Origin: Hymenobacter sp. DG01
GTDB lineage: Bacteria > Bacteroidota > Bacteroidia > Cytophagales > Hymenobacteraceae
Assembly (NCBI RefSeq): GCF_006352025.1
Contig: NZ_CP040936.1
Coordinates: forward strand, 2,604,001 to 2,668,000
DNA length: 64,000 nt
Direction: 5' to 3'
Numbering within the stretch: the stretch's first letter is position 1; each line of letters opens with the position of its first letter. Positions 26,247 through 34,790 of the stretch are shown here, in pieces. The position numbers were made by a program, and so were the translations under genes. The notes beneath the pieces were generated by a model. It was given only the letters and a program-made list of their open reading frames with translations. It was not told where the DNA came from and did not search any database.

Positions 26247-28022
26247 CTAGTTACTGGGCGTCAGTGTGCGGCTTACCAGTTCTTGGTAGGTTCGCTCGGC
26301 TATCAGCTCCCCATCCTTCAACTCATAAATACGAGTGCAGTCCCGCAGGGTAGTAATGCGGTGGGCAATAATGAAAATAGTAATGTCAGTGGTAGCCAAG
26401 CGGCTGATGGCCTCGTTTACTTCCCGCTCAGTTTCGTTATCCAGCGCGCTGGTAGCCTCGTCCATCAGCAACACTTCCGTACGCTTGTACAGCGCCCGGG
26501 CAATGCCTATGCGCTGGCGCTGCCCCCCGGACAAACGTGAGCCCCGCTCACCCACGAACGTGTTAATTCCTTCCGGCAACGATTGGATAAAGTCAGCCAG
26601 CGAAGCTTGCTCAATAGCGTATTGCAGCCGCTGCTCATCCACCTGCTGATCGGCCAGCGTGATGTTATCCCGAATAGAGGATTCCATCAGGAAGGTATCC
26701 TGCTTCACGTAGCCTACCAGCTTGTACCACGCCTCCAAGTTATTTTCTGTCAAGGGCTGACCATCAATAAGCAGTTGCCCCTGTTGTTCCTCGTAAAAAC
26801 GAAGAAGCAAATTCATCAAAGTTGTTTTGCCGGAACCAGAAGAACCAACAAGACCTATTCGTTCCCCCTTATTAACTTTAAAGGATATATTATTTAAAAC
26901 AGGTTTGCTCGTTTCAGGGAATGTGAAAGACACATTGCGTAATTCAATGGAATGGTTAAACGGCAAAGGCTGCTGAGGTGGCAGTACACGGTGCACTAAA
27001 TCACGATGGCTGCTCAAATTATCAAACGTAAATCGGTGCTGCTTCAAAGAAACCATAGCAATGATCAGACGATTGACCGATGGCATTAGACGATAAGCCG
27101 CGGCTGCAAACAAACCAATTATTGTTACCAGGTTCTCAGGGTCATGCGACAGAAGCAATGAGTATAGAAAGATAGTAGCAACTGCAATAATGGCTACCAT
27201 CTCAATCATTTTGAGAGGTAGCTGCCCGTAGAGATAGGAAATAGCTTCCAGATCCTGCAGCTCATTCTGATTGCTAATTACCTTGTCCTTAACCTGAAAC
27301 TGCTTACCCGCGAGTTTAAGCTCTATATATCCAGCAAACGCCTCGGATAATAGCAAATACGTTACTGGCCGTAGTGCATCAACCCGGACGCCAATGCGCA
27401 TGGAGCGGTTGCGCAATAACCGATATGTAAAAAAGGTAGAGGGAGCCAATACTACGGCTAGCACCATAAACAAAATCGGCTGGTACACCAAAATGGACAC
27501 TACAATTACAAGAATAACAACAACCTCTGATAGAAATACAAATAACTGTCGAATAATGCCATTCACAAATGCTTGCGGTACACCAACTGTGTAGTGGATT
27601 AGGTTGGATGAGCCAAGACGGCTAAAGTCCCAGAAGGAAAGATTATTATATTTATCTATCTGCGTGCCTACTACCTTCAAAGCTATATGAGCCGTGAACT
27701 TAACTTGTTGATAATTTACTAGCGCTGTAAATAAATTTTTAACTAAAAAAAAAATTACTAGAGCAACAATTATAAAGATTAGGAACGATGTCTCTGATTG
27801 AAAGTTTAGCGCGTGATATAACCAGTTTGAATAGGAATTACGAAAAATAGACCCGGGCTGAGAAGCCGCCATAATTACCGGCACCAGTGAAGCTAGCCCA
27901 AATACATCCAGTACAGAGGAGAAGATCAGTAGCAGGAACATCCAAACTGCTTTCCGCCGATCTGCATCGGATAGATAAAACAGAACGTTGTGTATTGTTT
28001 CGCTGATAATACCTTGGTTCAT
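26247..28022 (-). CDS. ABC exporter with fused membrane and ATPase domains (PglK/MsbA-like flippase)
   Basis: The protein (591 residues) has an N-terminal domain of six membrane segments (about 20-330) and a C-terminal ATPase with Walker A GSSGSGKTT at about 395, signature LSGGQRQRIGIARAL at about 497 and Walker B VLLMDEATSALD, then IAHRITT. The half-transporter would dimerise. Position inside a glycan cluster with polyprenyl-type transferases suggests that it flips a lipid-linked oligosaccharide as PglK does. The membrane domain part is AT-richer than the ATPase end. A promoter element and a small hairpin lie upstream (28110-28143). Confidence 0.92.
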   Translation of the reverse strand: MNQGIISETIHNVLFYLSDADRRKAVWMFLLLIFSSVLDVFGLASLVPVIMAASQPGSIFRNSYSNWLYHALNFQSETSFLIFIIVALVIFFLVKNLFTALVNYQQVKFTAHIALKVVGTQIDKYNNLSFWDFSRLGSSNLIHYTVGVPQAFVNGIIRQLFVFLSEVVVILVIVVSILVYQPILFMVLAVVLAPSTFFTYRLLRNRSMRIGVRVDALRPVTYLLLSEAFAGYIELKLAGKQFQVKDKVISNQNELQDLEAISYLYGQLPLKMIEMVAIIAVATIFLYSLLLSHDPENLVTIIGLFAAAAYRLMPSVNRLIIAMVSLKQHRFTFDNLSSHRDLVHRVLPPQQPLPFNHSIELRNVSFTFPETSKPVLNNISFKVNKGERIGLVGSSGSGKTTLMNLLLRFYEEQQGQLLIDGQPLTENNLEAWYKLVGYVKQDTFLMESSIRDNITLADQQVDEQRLQYAIEQASLADFIQSLPEGINTFVGERGSRLSGGQRQRIGIARALYKRTEVLLMDEATSALDNETEREVNEAISRLATTDITIFIIAHRITTLRDCTRIYELKDGELIAERTYQELVSRTLTPSN

Positions 28023-28109
28023 GGCTTCTTAGTAAGGGAAACGCATCAACAACTTGTCTTGAATGCGTGACTACAGCAATAGCCATAAGCTATTACCAGA
28101 AAACGTATA

Positions 28110-28128
28110 GTGCCTGTAGTACAGGCAC
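28110..28128 (-). other. Short hairpin at the predicted 5' end of the flippase mRNA
   Basis: An 8-base perfect stem with a 3-base loop lies immediately downstream of the predicted -7 element, so the transcript would begin at or just before the stem. It may protect the mRNA 5' end; this is inference. Confidence 0.5.
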
Positions 28129-28135
28129 AGTGGTG

Positions 28136-28143
28136 CAAAGATA
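28136..28143 (-). promoter_or_regulatory. Predicted promoter -7 element for the ABC flippase gene
   Basis: On the minus strand TAtcTTTG followed by CACC fits TAnnTTTG. It is 114 bases before the ATG. No clear -33 element. It would start a transcript running through the flippase and the downstream glycosyltransferase genes. Confidence 0.5.
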
Positions 28144-28186
28144 GGCAAACCTATCGGCTAGGGCTTATCTTCTTAGAGGTACCCTC

Positions 28187-29131
28187 CTACTTGCGTCGCG
28201 GCAGGGTTTGATAGCCAGTATACAAAGCCGTCCCTAGCAGCAAGTTCATAATGCCGAAATACAGCTTGTCTAAAGATTTTGTATTAGGGATAATTGAGAG
28301 TACCCCAAGTACTAGTGGCTGCACAGTGGCTACTAGCTGGTAGATTCCGCCTTTTAAAGCTCCGTAGTTGTATACCAACTCCTGATGCCCTAGCTCGACT
28401 GCGACGCGTCGGGTTTCTCCTCCACGCCGTTTGCGAGCCAACCAAGCATGTAAGTTCATGCGGTCAGCCTCATTGTGATACATCACACTGGTGGGAAGAA
28501 TGTAGGGCTGGATATGCTGAGTTGCTAAACGCTGGCTGAACTCGTGGTCTTCAAATCCTGCGTGAGGAAATTTCTCGTTATAGCCCCCTGAGCGCTCAAA
28601 GTCTACTTTTCGGATCGCCAGGTATTGACTGGTAATACCAGGGGTAGCAAACAGTTTATGATTATCCCAGGGTAGACCTCTGCACCAACCTTCAAGAGAG
28701 TCGAAGCCATAATGATGCAGATAGCGACCAAACTGGGTGCTTTGTACATATGCCTGCAAATCTGGCGGATAAACCCAATTGAGATTAAAGCACCGGGCTT
28801 CATCTCTGTACTGTCGATGCAAGGCAAGCGTCGCTTCAATGTTTTCGGCACTCACCCACATATCATCGTCCATGAATACCAGCAATGGTGCAGCAGCATG
28901 TCTGGCACCCAGGTTGCGAGCAGATGCTACCCCACTGGATGGATTATTGATGGCCCTTACTTTGTCTTGATATTCAATAGGAATTATAACCTCTTCCGTT
29001 TTAGAGTCGTTGATGATCAACACTTCTGCGTTGATATTTTGTATGGCTTGGTACACCTTCGCTAGCGTAACTGCTAAAATGGATGCACGGTCCTTTGAAG
29101 GTATGATGATGCTTAACTGGGGGGTAGACAT
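28187..29131 (-). CDS. Glycosyltransferase family 2 with a galactosyltransferase-like C-terminal motif
   Basis: The protein (314 residues from ATG at 29131) begins MSTPQLSIIIPSKDRASIL, has AEVLIINDSKTEEVI, a donor motif LLVFMDDDMWVSAEN at about 89-103, and the ED motif AGFEDHEFSQRLA near 200, as in enzymes with a Glyco_transf_7C-like region. A hydrophobic region at about 255-300 may attach it to the membrane. A TTG four codons upstream is a weaker start. Donor and acceptor are unknown. Confidence 0.9.
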   Translation of the reverse strand: MSTPQLSIIIPSKDRASILAVTLAKVYQAIQNINAEVLIINDSKTEEVIIPIEYQDKVRAINNPSSGVASARNLGARHAAAPLLVFMDDDMWVSAENIEATLALHRQYRDEARCFNLNWVYPPDLQAYVQSTQFGRYLHHYGFDSLEGWCRGLPWDNHKLFATPGITSQYLAIRKVDFERSGGYNEKFPHAGFEDHEFSQRLATQHIQPYILPTSVMYHNEADRMNLHAWLARKRRGGETRRVAVELGHQELVYNYGALKGGIYQLVATVQPLVLGVLSIIPNTKSLDKLYFGIMNLLLGTALYTGYQTLPRRK

Positions 29132-29232
29132 GTAAGCTTGCAAACATTTTTGAATTGACTAGATAAAAAACACCTATTCATATATACTACACAGAATATA
29201 AACATAATAAGACAACAAATATCAATACTCTA

Positions 29233-30153
29233 TTACAATGATTTTATCTTTCGCCATAATACACCTAATAGAGGATAATCAAAATACATTTCACGCATTC
29301 TAATATACGCCAACTTCTTAAGGATAGGAAGTTTAAAATCTTTATTATATTTATTTTTCGATGACTCCAAAATACCTGGAGTTTTTCTCAAGTACTCATG
29401 ATACAAGTATCTAAATCGATTTTCACACAACAAATTCCATGGACGGTGCTGGGTAAAATGAATTATTATTTTATCTTCCAGAAATTGCTTAAACTCACTT
29501 TTAGGCAAATTTTCAGGAATATCAGCGTACATCAAGTTAAATTTAATATCCAATCTTATCCAATTGCCCTTCAATATATAATTAAGAGCATCCTGATCTG
29601 CATAAAGAACCTTTTCAGGCGAACTAACAAGAAAGTCAATAGCCCTAGATGTTATTTTGTATTCTTCCCAGAGGACTCGGTTTATATACAGTACACCAGC
29701 GTTGAAATAGGAATAAGGGTCGTAAATTTCCAGATCAGCCCTTACAGGAATCAACCTATCACGAACTGCCGCCAACACATGACCAGAAACATCAACTAAT
29801 GCTAGTTTAGAAAGATCTCCAACAACTATGGTATCACTATCTATATAAATATATCGCTCAATTTCTTTAGGAAGCAAAGAAGGAAATAGCAATCGATAAT
29901 AAGTTGCTGCAGTCCAATTACCATCTAACCTGAAATTCTGACCAAAATTGCGTGGAACACTATAAAAACAGATAGAGCTATTATTTTGCTCGACATAATT
30001 CTGAATATTGCTTTTACAAACAGAGTCTAGGCCAGACACGATAGCATGAAATTCAATGCGGTTATTTGCATTATTGGAAAATACAGAAGCAGCTACAGCA
30101 TAGAATTGAGATATATAATTTTCATCGAATGCCAATGCTATATGAATTTTCAT
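29233..30153 (-). CDS. Glycosyltransferase family 8 (second, AT-rich copy)
   Basis: It is homologous over its whole length (306 residues) to the GT8 protein at 22079-23005: IHIALAFDENYISQFYAVAA, WTAATYYRLLFP, the DXD motif YIYIDSDTIVVG, SYFNAGVLYINR and HFTQHRPW are all shared in order. Its DNA is strongly AT-rich with A/T-ending codons, unlike that copy, so it was probably acquired separately rather than by recent duplication. It would be a retaining hexosyltransferase with a different acceptor. Confidence 0.92.
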   Translation of the reverse strand: MKIHIALAFDENYISQFYAVAASVFSNNANNRIEFHAIVSGLDSVCKSNIQNYVEQNNSSICFYSVPRNFGQNFRLDGNWTAATYYRLLFPSLLPKEIERYIYIDSDTIVVGDLSKLALVDVSGHVLAAVRDRLIPVRADLEIYDPYSYFNAGVLYINRVLWEEYKITSRAIDFLVSSPEKVLYADQDALNYILKGNWIRLDIKFNLMYADIPENLPKSEFKQFLEDKIIIHFTQHRPWNLLCENRFRYLYHEYLRKTPGILESSKNKYNKDFKLPILKKLAYIRMREMYFDYPLLGVLWRKIKSL

Positions 30154-30252
30154 TTCAAAAAAGTGTTTTAAGTATTGAAAAAAGCGTAAATAAATTATTA
30201 AACAACTATATAATAAAACCTTTTAAATAAACTAAATTAAAAATTTACCAAG

Positions 30253-31209
30253 CTAACGTCTTAGCAACTTTCTTACTGGTGCCATAACTTTCGACCCTAT
30301 TCTAAATTCCATAGACATTGCTTTGATATGATCTATTTCATATTCAACATTAGTTACTTTAATAGCATCTGTAATAGCAATTAAATTAGCAGCTATGAAT
30401 AATTGCTTTTGTTCTATATCCATATCTTTCGCCTGAAGCACATCATTTAGTGCCTTGAATTGAGCAATGCGCAATTTAGACAAAATACTTCCTTCAAACT
30501 CTTGAGACAACAGCTGTAGCGTTTCAAACCATTTTGACATTTTATAACCAGTAGGCTTAGTCTGCCACATGCCACCTGAATGCACTCTATATACTCCCAT
30601 TATATCAGAAAAATATTTAATCTTACCTTCTCTTGCATTAAGCATATGCAAGCAATAGTCGCCTGCTATTGCTTTATAAAACCACTTCGGAAAAGTAGTG
30701 ACTATTTTATTTCTAAATACACAAGATGCTGTTGTAATATAATTGCGTTCAGCCAAATCATTTATATCTAGATCTGTCTTTTGATTTACCGGATTAGAAG
30801 TTATTGTTCTATTATCTTCTTCATGAACAACATTCATATTATGAAAACAAATAGAATAATCACGGTTATTATTTAAAAAAGCAACCTGTTTTTGTAATTT
30901 CAATTCATCTATCCAATAATCATCACCCTCTAACATAGCAACATACTCACCTTCGCAGGCATTGTATGCTCTAACAAAATTCATTTGAGCTCCTACATTA
31001 TGCGAGGATGTTATGACACGTACTACATTTGGAAAGCGTCTTTGATACTCATTTATAATTGAGAGTGTACCATCAGTCGAACAGTCCTCTCCAATTACTA
31101 ACTCCAAATCAAAATCACCTTTCTGCATCAACACACTTTCAATAGCTTCAGCAATGAAAGGTTCGTGATTATAGGTGATCATACATACACTAACCTTTAG
31201 ATTTTTCAT
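30253..31209 (-). CDS. Glycosyltransferase family 2 (AT-rich)
   Basis: A GT-A enzyme of 318 residues: KVSVCMITYNHEPFIAEAIE at the start, LELVIGEDCSTDGTL at about 35-49, and the donor motif YVAMLEGDDYWID at about 88-100. No membrane segment. The 3' end of the upstream acetyltransferase gene overlaps its start by 20 bases. The DNA belongs to the AT-rich block of about 29,150-31,790. Confidence 0.92.
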   Translation of the reverse strand: MKNLKVSVCMITYNHEPFIAEAIESVLMQKGDFDLELVIGEDCSTDGTLSIINEYQRRFPNVVRVITSSHNVGAQMNFVRAYNACEGEYVAMLEGDDYWIDELKLQKQVAFLNNNRDYSICFHNMNVVHEEDNRTITSNPVNQKTDLDINDLAERNYITTASCVFRNKIVTTFPKWFYKAIAGDYCLHMLNAREGKIKYFSDIMGVYRVHSGGMWQTKPTGYKMSKWFETLQLLSQEFEGSILSKLRIAQFKALNDVLQAKDMDIEQKQLFIAANLIAITDAIKVTNVEYEIDHIKAMSMEFRIGSKVMAPVRKLLRR

Positions 31210-31768
31210 CTAAAAACTTTTCTTCAAGTCCAAGTAGATCACGACGGCGTTCTTTGATTTTACGGGCTGGGACACCTGCAACTATTACAAATGATGGCAC
31301 ATCTGAATTAACAAAAGAATAAGCTCCTATTGCAGCACCTTTACCAACATGAATGCCAGGCATAATTGTACTGCCGTTGCCAATAATTACATGACTCTCT
31401 ACGTATACAGGAGCAGATTTCGTTCCAAGGTATTGGGAATCTAATGTCGCACCTGTCATAGTACGGCCACTATAGTCATCAGTAGAAGAAAAAATACGTA
31501 CGTATGGAGCTAACGTCACAAAATTTTGAAGAGAGACATTACCCATTCCATTGATGAATGAGTAGGCTGATATTTGCACATTATCACCTATACTGAAAAT
31601 AGCAGATGATGAAGGAGCTAATACACAGAAATTATCTATCCTAACATTATCACCTAAATGAATATTACCTCTATTATAAAGAGTGGATGTTTTGGATATG
31701 CGTACATTTTTGCCTAGGCTAGCAAAGCCGAGAGAGAGAAGTTCATCCTCAGAAAAATATCCTATCAT
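31190..31768 (-). CDS. Hexapeptide-repeat acyltransferase (left-handed beta-helix), possible VioB-like
   Basis: The protein (192 residues) shows imperfect hexapeptide repeats typical of a left-handed beta-helix (LGKNVRISKTSTLYNRGNIH, LGDNVRIDNFCVL, VIIGNGSTIMPGIHVGKGAA) and ends in the AGVPARKIKERR segment usual for sugar acetyltransferases. It would acetylate an amino or hydroxyl group on a nucleotide sugar or glycan. The VioA-like aminotransferase lies two genes upstream on the same strand, so N-acetylation of dTDP-Qui4N is a reasonable guess. An O-acetyltransferase remains possible. It lies in AT-rich DNA. Confidence 0.85.
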   Translation of the reverse strand: MIGYFSEDELLSLGFASLGKNVRISKTSTLYNRGNIHLGDNVRIDNFCVLAPSSSAIFSIGDNVQISAYSFINGMGNVSLQNFVTLAPYVRIFSSTDDYSGRTMTGATLDSQYLGTKSAPVYVESHVIIGNGSTIMPGIHVGKGAAIGAYSFVNSDVPSFVIVAGVPARKIKERRRDLLGLEEKFLDEKSKG

Positions 31769-31777
31769 ATCGCAGGT

Positions 31778-32485
31778 TTATATTAGAGTGTACTCTTTTA
31801 GAAGTTGCTGCGCTTCCTCTACGGAATTGAACATCAACACATCAAGTATAGACAGCCAAGGCACAAACTCATTTTTGAACTGCCGGTACGGAACCTTGCG
31901 AGCCTGAATAAAGGACAGTTCCAGACCCTGCACCCGGAATACCTCTTTATTGTACAGCTGCTGTCCTCCAATGGGGTTGATGTAGGCCGTGGCTCCCTCC
32001 TGCCGGCAGATGTCCAGTACGCGCTGCTGGCCGGATAGCTCGGTATTGCCGTAGTGACTGGAAGTGGGCACTACCTCAGTTGTCAGACCCAGGTACTGCT
32101 GCACCACCACCAAGCTATCCAGAGCAACTGCACTAATACTGTGCCCGGCCGCTTTCTCCAGTACCTGCTCCGCCATGCCTACTACCTTCCCAACATGGGG
32201 CGCTTTACTATAGCTCTGGGCAAGGGTACGCAGAAACTTACCCTTCCAGGGTTCAAACAGCCGGTCATGGACTTGGATGTCGCGGATAAGCCGGTTGGAG
32301 CTGGCATCTACCAGCGGCAAGGTAAACAGCAGCGCTTGGCCGTTTGAGAGGGTATTGTTTCGGTTGATCCAGCCCTGCTTGATGTAGGTAACGTCGTCGT
32401 AAATCACAAACCGGTCTACCGCGCCCAGTAACTGGTAGTACCCGATGTACGGGAACAGGTAGGGCTGCATAATGGCAAGGGTCAT
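31778..32485 (-). CDS. WbqC family protein
   Basis: The protein (235 residues) has the WbqC hallmark IMQPYLFPYIGYYQLLGAVD followed by FVIYDDVTYIKQGWINRNN. WbqC-like proteins occur in O-antigen loci next to sugar aminotransferases; their biochemical role is not well established. The ATG at 32485 is chosen: it overlaps the stop of the upstream aminotransferase gene by four bases (ATGA), and the 37 extra residues of the longer frame are Arg/Pro-rich antisense of the neighbour. Translational coupling suggests that both act on the same sugar. Confidence 0.92.
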   Translation of the reverse strand: MTLAIMQPYLFPYIGYYQLLGAVDRFVIYDDVTYIKQGWINRNNTLSNGQALLFTLPLVDASSNRLIRDIQVHDRLFEPWKGKFLRTLAQSYSKAPHVGKVVGMAEQVLEKAAGHSISAVALDSLVVVQQYLGLTTEVVPTSSHYGNTELSGQQRVLDICRQEGATAYINPIGGQQLYNKEVFRVQGLELSFIQARKVPYRQFKNEFVPWLSILDVLMFNSVEEAQQLLKEYTLI

Positions 32486-33555
32486 ACGCAGCTGGCTCGA
32501 ATGATGTGGCAGATGCGTTGTACCTGTTCCGGCTCCAGTTCTTGGTAGAAGGGCAGGCTCAGCACGCGCAGGGCGATATCTTCGGAAACCGGGCACGCAG
32601 CTCCCGTGTGGTAAGGCAGCAGGTTCAGCGAGGGGTAGAAATAGCGCCGCGTGTTAATCTGCTCGGCAGCCAGCGCATCCTTTACTTTAAACATCTGCGC
32701 TTCGCTTTCCAGGATGATGGGAAAGTAGGCATAGTTGTACTCCAGCTCATCGGGCATCACTGGGAAGCGCAGGGGTAGGCCGGCCAACTCCTGCTGGTAC
32801 AGCTCAGCTAGTTCACGGCGGGCCTCAATAAATTCGGGCACTCGGGGCAGGTTACACAGACCCATGGCGGCGTGAAACTCCGAGTTTTTACCATTTACTC
32901 CCAGCGAAAAGTAGTCGTCGCCGCGGTGCCCGAATGACTTGTATAGCCATATCTTCTCCGATAAGGCCGCGTCCTGCACCACAATGGCGCCCCCCTCGGT
33001 GGTATGGAATAGTTTGGTGGCGTGAAAGCTGCACGTAGAGATGTCCCCGTAGGTGAGCAGGGGCTTGCCGTGGTAGTTCACGCCGAATGCGTGGGCCCCG
33101 TCATAAATCACCTTCAGATTATGGCGCTGCGCAATCTGCTCGATTTTATGCACGTCGCAGGGAAAGCCGTATACATGGGTTGCCAAAATAGCTGAGGTCT
33201 GCGGCGTAATAGCAGCTTCAATCTTATCGGCATCAATGCAGAAGGTACGGTCTTCGATATCGACGAAAACCGGCTCGCAGTTTTCCCACAAAATAGCCGT
33301 GGTAGTAGCTACGTAGGAAAAAGGGGTTGTGATAATTTCACCCGTCAGCCCGAGTGCCTTGATAGCAATCTGCAGGGCAATGGTGCCATTAGAAGTAAAC
33401 TGAACTTGCGCCCCACCCAGTTGCTCACTTAGGCTGCTTTCCAACTGCTGCACCAAAGGTCCATTGTTGGTTAACCATGACCGCTCCCAAATACCTTCCA
33501 AATGACGAACATACTCGCTTAGGGGTGGCAGGTAACTTTTCGTTACGTTGATCAT
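32482..33555 (-). CDS. DegT/DnrJ/EryC1 sugar aminotransferase, VioA-like
   Basis: A PLP aminotransferase of 357 residues. WERSWLTNNGPLVQQLE, GEIITTPFSYVATTTAILWE, ATHVYGFPCDVHKIEQIA and SFHATKLFHTTEGGA (PLP lysine in HATK) resemble VioA, which makes dTDP-4-amino-4,6-dideoxyglucose from the 4-keto sugar; this subfamily call rests on remembered sequence. It is followed, with a 4-base overlap, by WbqC and then a VioB-like acetyltransferase. A TAccTTTG promoter element lies 38 bases before the start. Confidence 0.88.
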   Translation of the reverse strand: MINVTKSYLPPLSEYVRHLEGIWERSWLTNNGPLVQQLESSLSEQLGGAQVQFTSNGTIALQIAIKALGLTGEIITTPFSYVATTTAILWENCEPVFVDIEDRTFCIDADKIEAAITPQTSAILATHVYGFPCDVHKIEQIAQRHNLKVIYDGAHAFGVNYHGKPLLTYGDISTCSFHATKLFHTTEGGAIVVQDAALSEKIWLYKSFGHRGDDYFSLGVNGKNSEFHAAMGLCNLPRVPEFIEARRELAELYQQELAGLPLRFPVMPDELEYNYAYFPIILESEAQMFKVKDALAAEQINTRRYFYPSLNLLPYHTGAACPVSEDIALRVLSLPFYQELEPEQVQRICHIIRASCV

Positions 33556-33593
33556 GTTGGCGAAACAATAGTTATTGAGCCCGCAAAGGTAGG

Positions 33594-33601
33594 AGTAATA
33601 A
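33594..33601 (-). promoter_or_regulatory. Predicted promoter -7 element before the VioA-like gene
   Basis: TAccTTTG followed by CGGG on the minus strand matches the Bacteroidota -7 consensus and is 38 bases before the ATG at 33555. No clear -33 element. Confidence 0.5.
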
Positions 33602-33611
33602 ATGGAAGCAT

Positions 33612-34715
33612 TCAGGTGAAGAACTTTGCTATGGCCGCAGCAACCACGCCTACGTGCTCCTCAGTCATGCCAGGCCAGAGCGGCAGGCTTAGGCAGGTAG
33701 CGGCCAGTTCTTCAGCAATAGGTAGCGCCCCCGCCTGGTAGCCCAAACTCCGGTAAGCAAGTTGTAAGTGTGGCGGAATCGGGTAATGAATCAGGGTAGC
33801 AATGCCCGCCGCAGCCAGGTACTGCTGCAGGGCATCGCGCTGCGCCGTGCGAATGACGTAGAGGTGATACACATGAGTGCTGCCCACAGCGGTTTGCGGC
33901 AACTGCAGGCCACTGATGCCAGCTAATTGTTGCTGGTACCATGCTGCAATTTGCTGGCGCTGCTGGGTCCATTGCTGCAGGTAGCGCAACTTCACTAGTA
34001 AAACAGCGGCCTGCAGCTCATCGAGGCGAGAATTATAGCCAATGATTTCATTGTAGTACTTCTGCATGGAGCCATAATTCCGAAGTCGTTGCAATTTATG
34101 AGCCAGCGCCTCGTCGTTGGTGGTTACTGCGCCCGCGTCACCCAGCGCCCCCAGGTTTTTACCCGGGTAAAAGCTGGTAGCGTTAGCTTGGCCGAAGCTG
34201 CCCGCTAGGCGCCCGTGAGCCGTGGCTCCCTGTGCTTGGGCGTTGTCTTCTATCACAAACAGTCCGTGACGTTGCGCAACGGCCATAATTGCCGGCATTT
34301 CGCACGCCTGCCCGTACAAGTGAACTGGTATAATGGCGCGGGTGCGAGGAGTAATGGCTTCCTCGATGCGGGTAGAATCTATGTTGTAAGTGAATGGATC
34401 GGGTTCTACCGGGACGCATGTAGCACCCACATGCGATACGGCCAGCCATGTGGCGATATAGGTATTGGATGGAACCAATACCTCATCTCCTGGGCCAATT
34501 CCTAGAGCGCGAAGCGAAAGCACCAGCGCATCCAACCCATTGGCTACCCCTACGCAGTGGGCTGTGCCAGAAAAAGAGCTATATGCTGCTTCAAACGCCT
34601 CTACCTGTTGCCCTAGCACATACCATTTTGAGTCATACACCCGGGTTATGACAGATAGTATCTCTTCGCGCAGAGGGTTATGCTGCTCATCAAAAGATAG
34701 AAACGGAATATTCAT
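33612..34715 (-). CDS. DegT/DnrJ/EryC1 sugar aminotransferase, FdtB/QdtB-like
   Basis: A PLP aminotransferase of 367 residues with [60 protein letters not shown] and [15 protein letters not shown] carrying the PLP lysine in PGKN. These features fit the group that forms 3-amino-3,6-dideoxyhexoses (FdtB/QdtB, DesV-like). A WxcM-like ketoisomerase that would make its 3-keto substrate is encoded at 36667-37077 on the same strand. Which epimer (Fuc3N or Qui3N) depends on that isomerase and cannot be told here. Confidence 0.88.
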   Translation of the reverse strand: MNIPFLSFDEQHNPLREEILSVITRVYDSKWYVLGQQVEAFEAAYSSFSGTAHCVGVANGLDALVLSLRALGIGPGDEVLVPSNTYIATWLAVSHVGATCVPVEPDPFTYNIDSTRIEEAITPRTRAIIPVHLYGQACEMPAIMAVAQRHGLFVIEDNAQAQGATAHGRLAGSFGQANATSFYPGKNLGALGDAGAVTTNDEALAHKLQRLRNYGSMQKYYNEIIGYNSRLDELQAAVLLVKLRYLQQWTQQRQQIAAWYQQQLAGISGLQLPQTAVGSTHVYHLYVIRTAQRDALQQYLAAAGIATLIHYPIPPHLQLAYRSLGYQAGALPIAEELAATCLSLPLWPGMTEEHVGVVAAAIAKFFT

Positions 34716-34790
34716 AAAGTGGAAATGACAGTTCTACGTAAAGCCAAGGGTCCCATGTAAGTCCTTGGAACAGGGAAAACACTCGTCAGT

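Noticed and set aside
32486..32596. N-terminal extension of WbqC (37 more codons)
   Set aside because: The extra residues are Arg/Pro-rich antisense of the aminotransferase end; the ATGA overlap and the family start support 32485.
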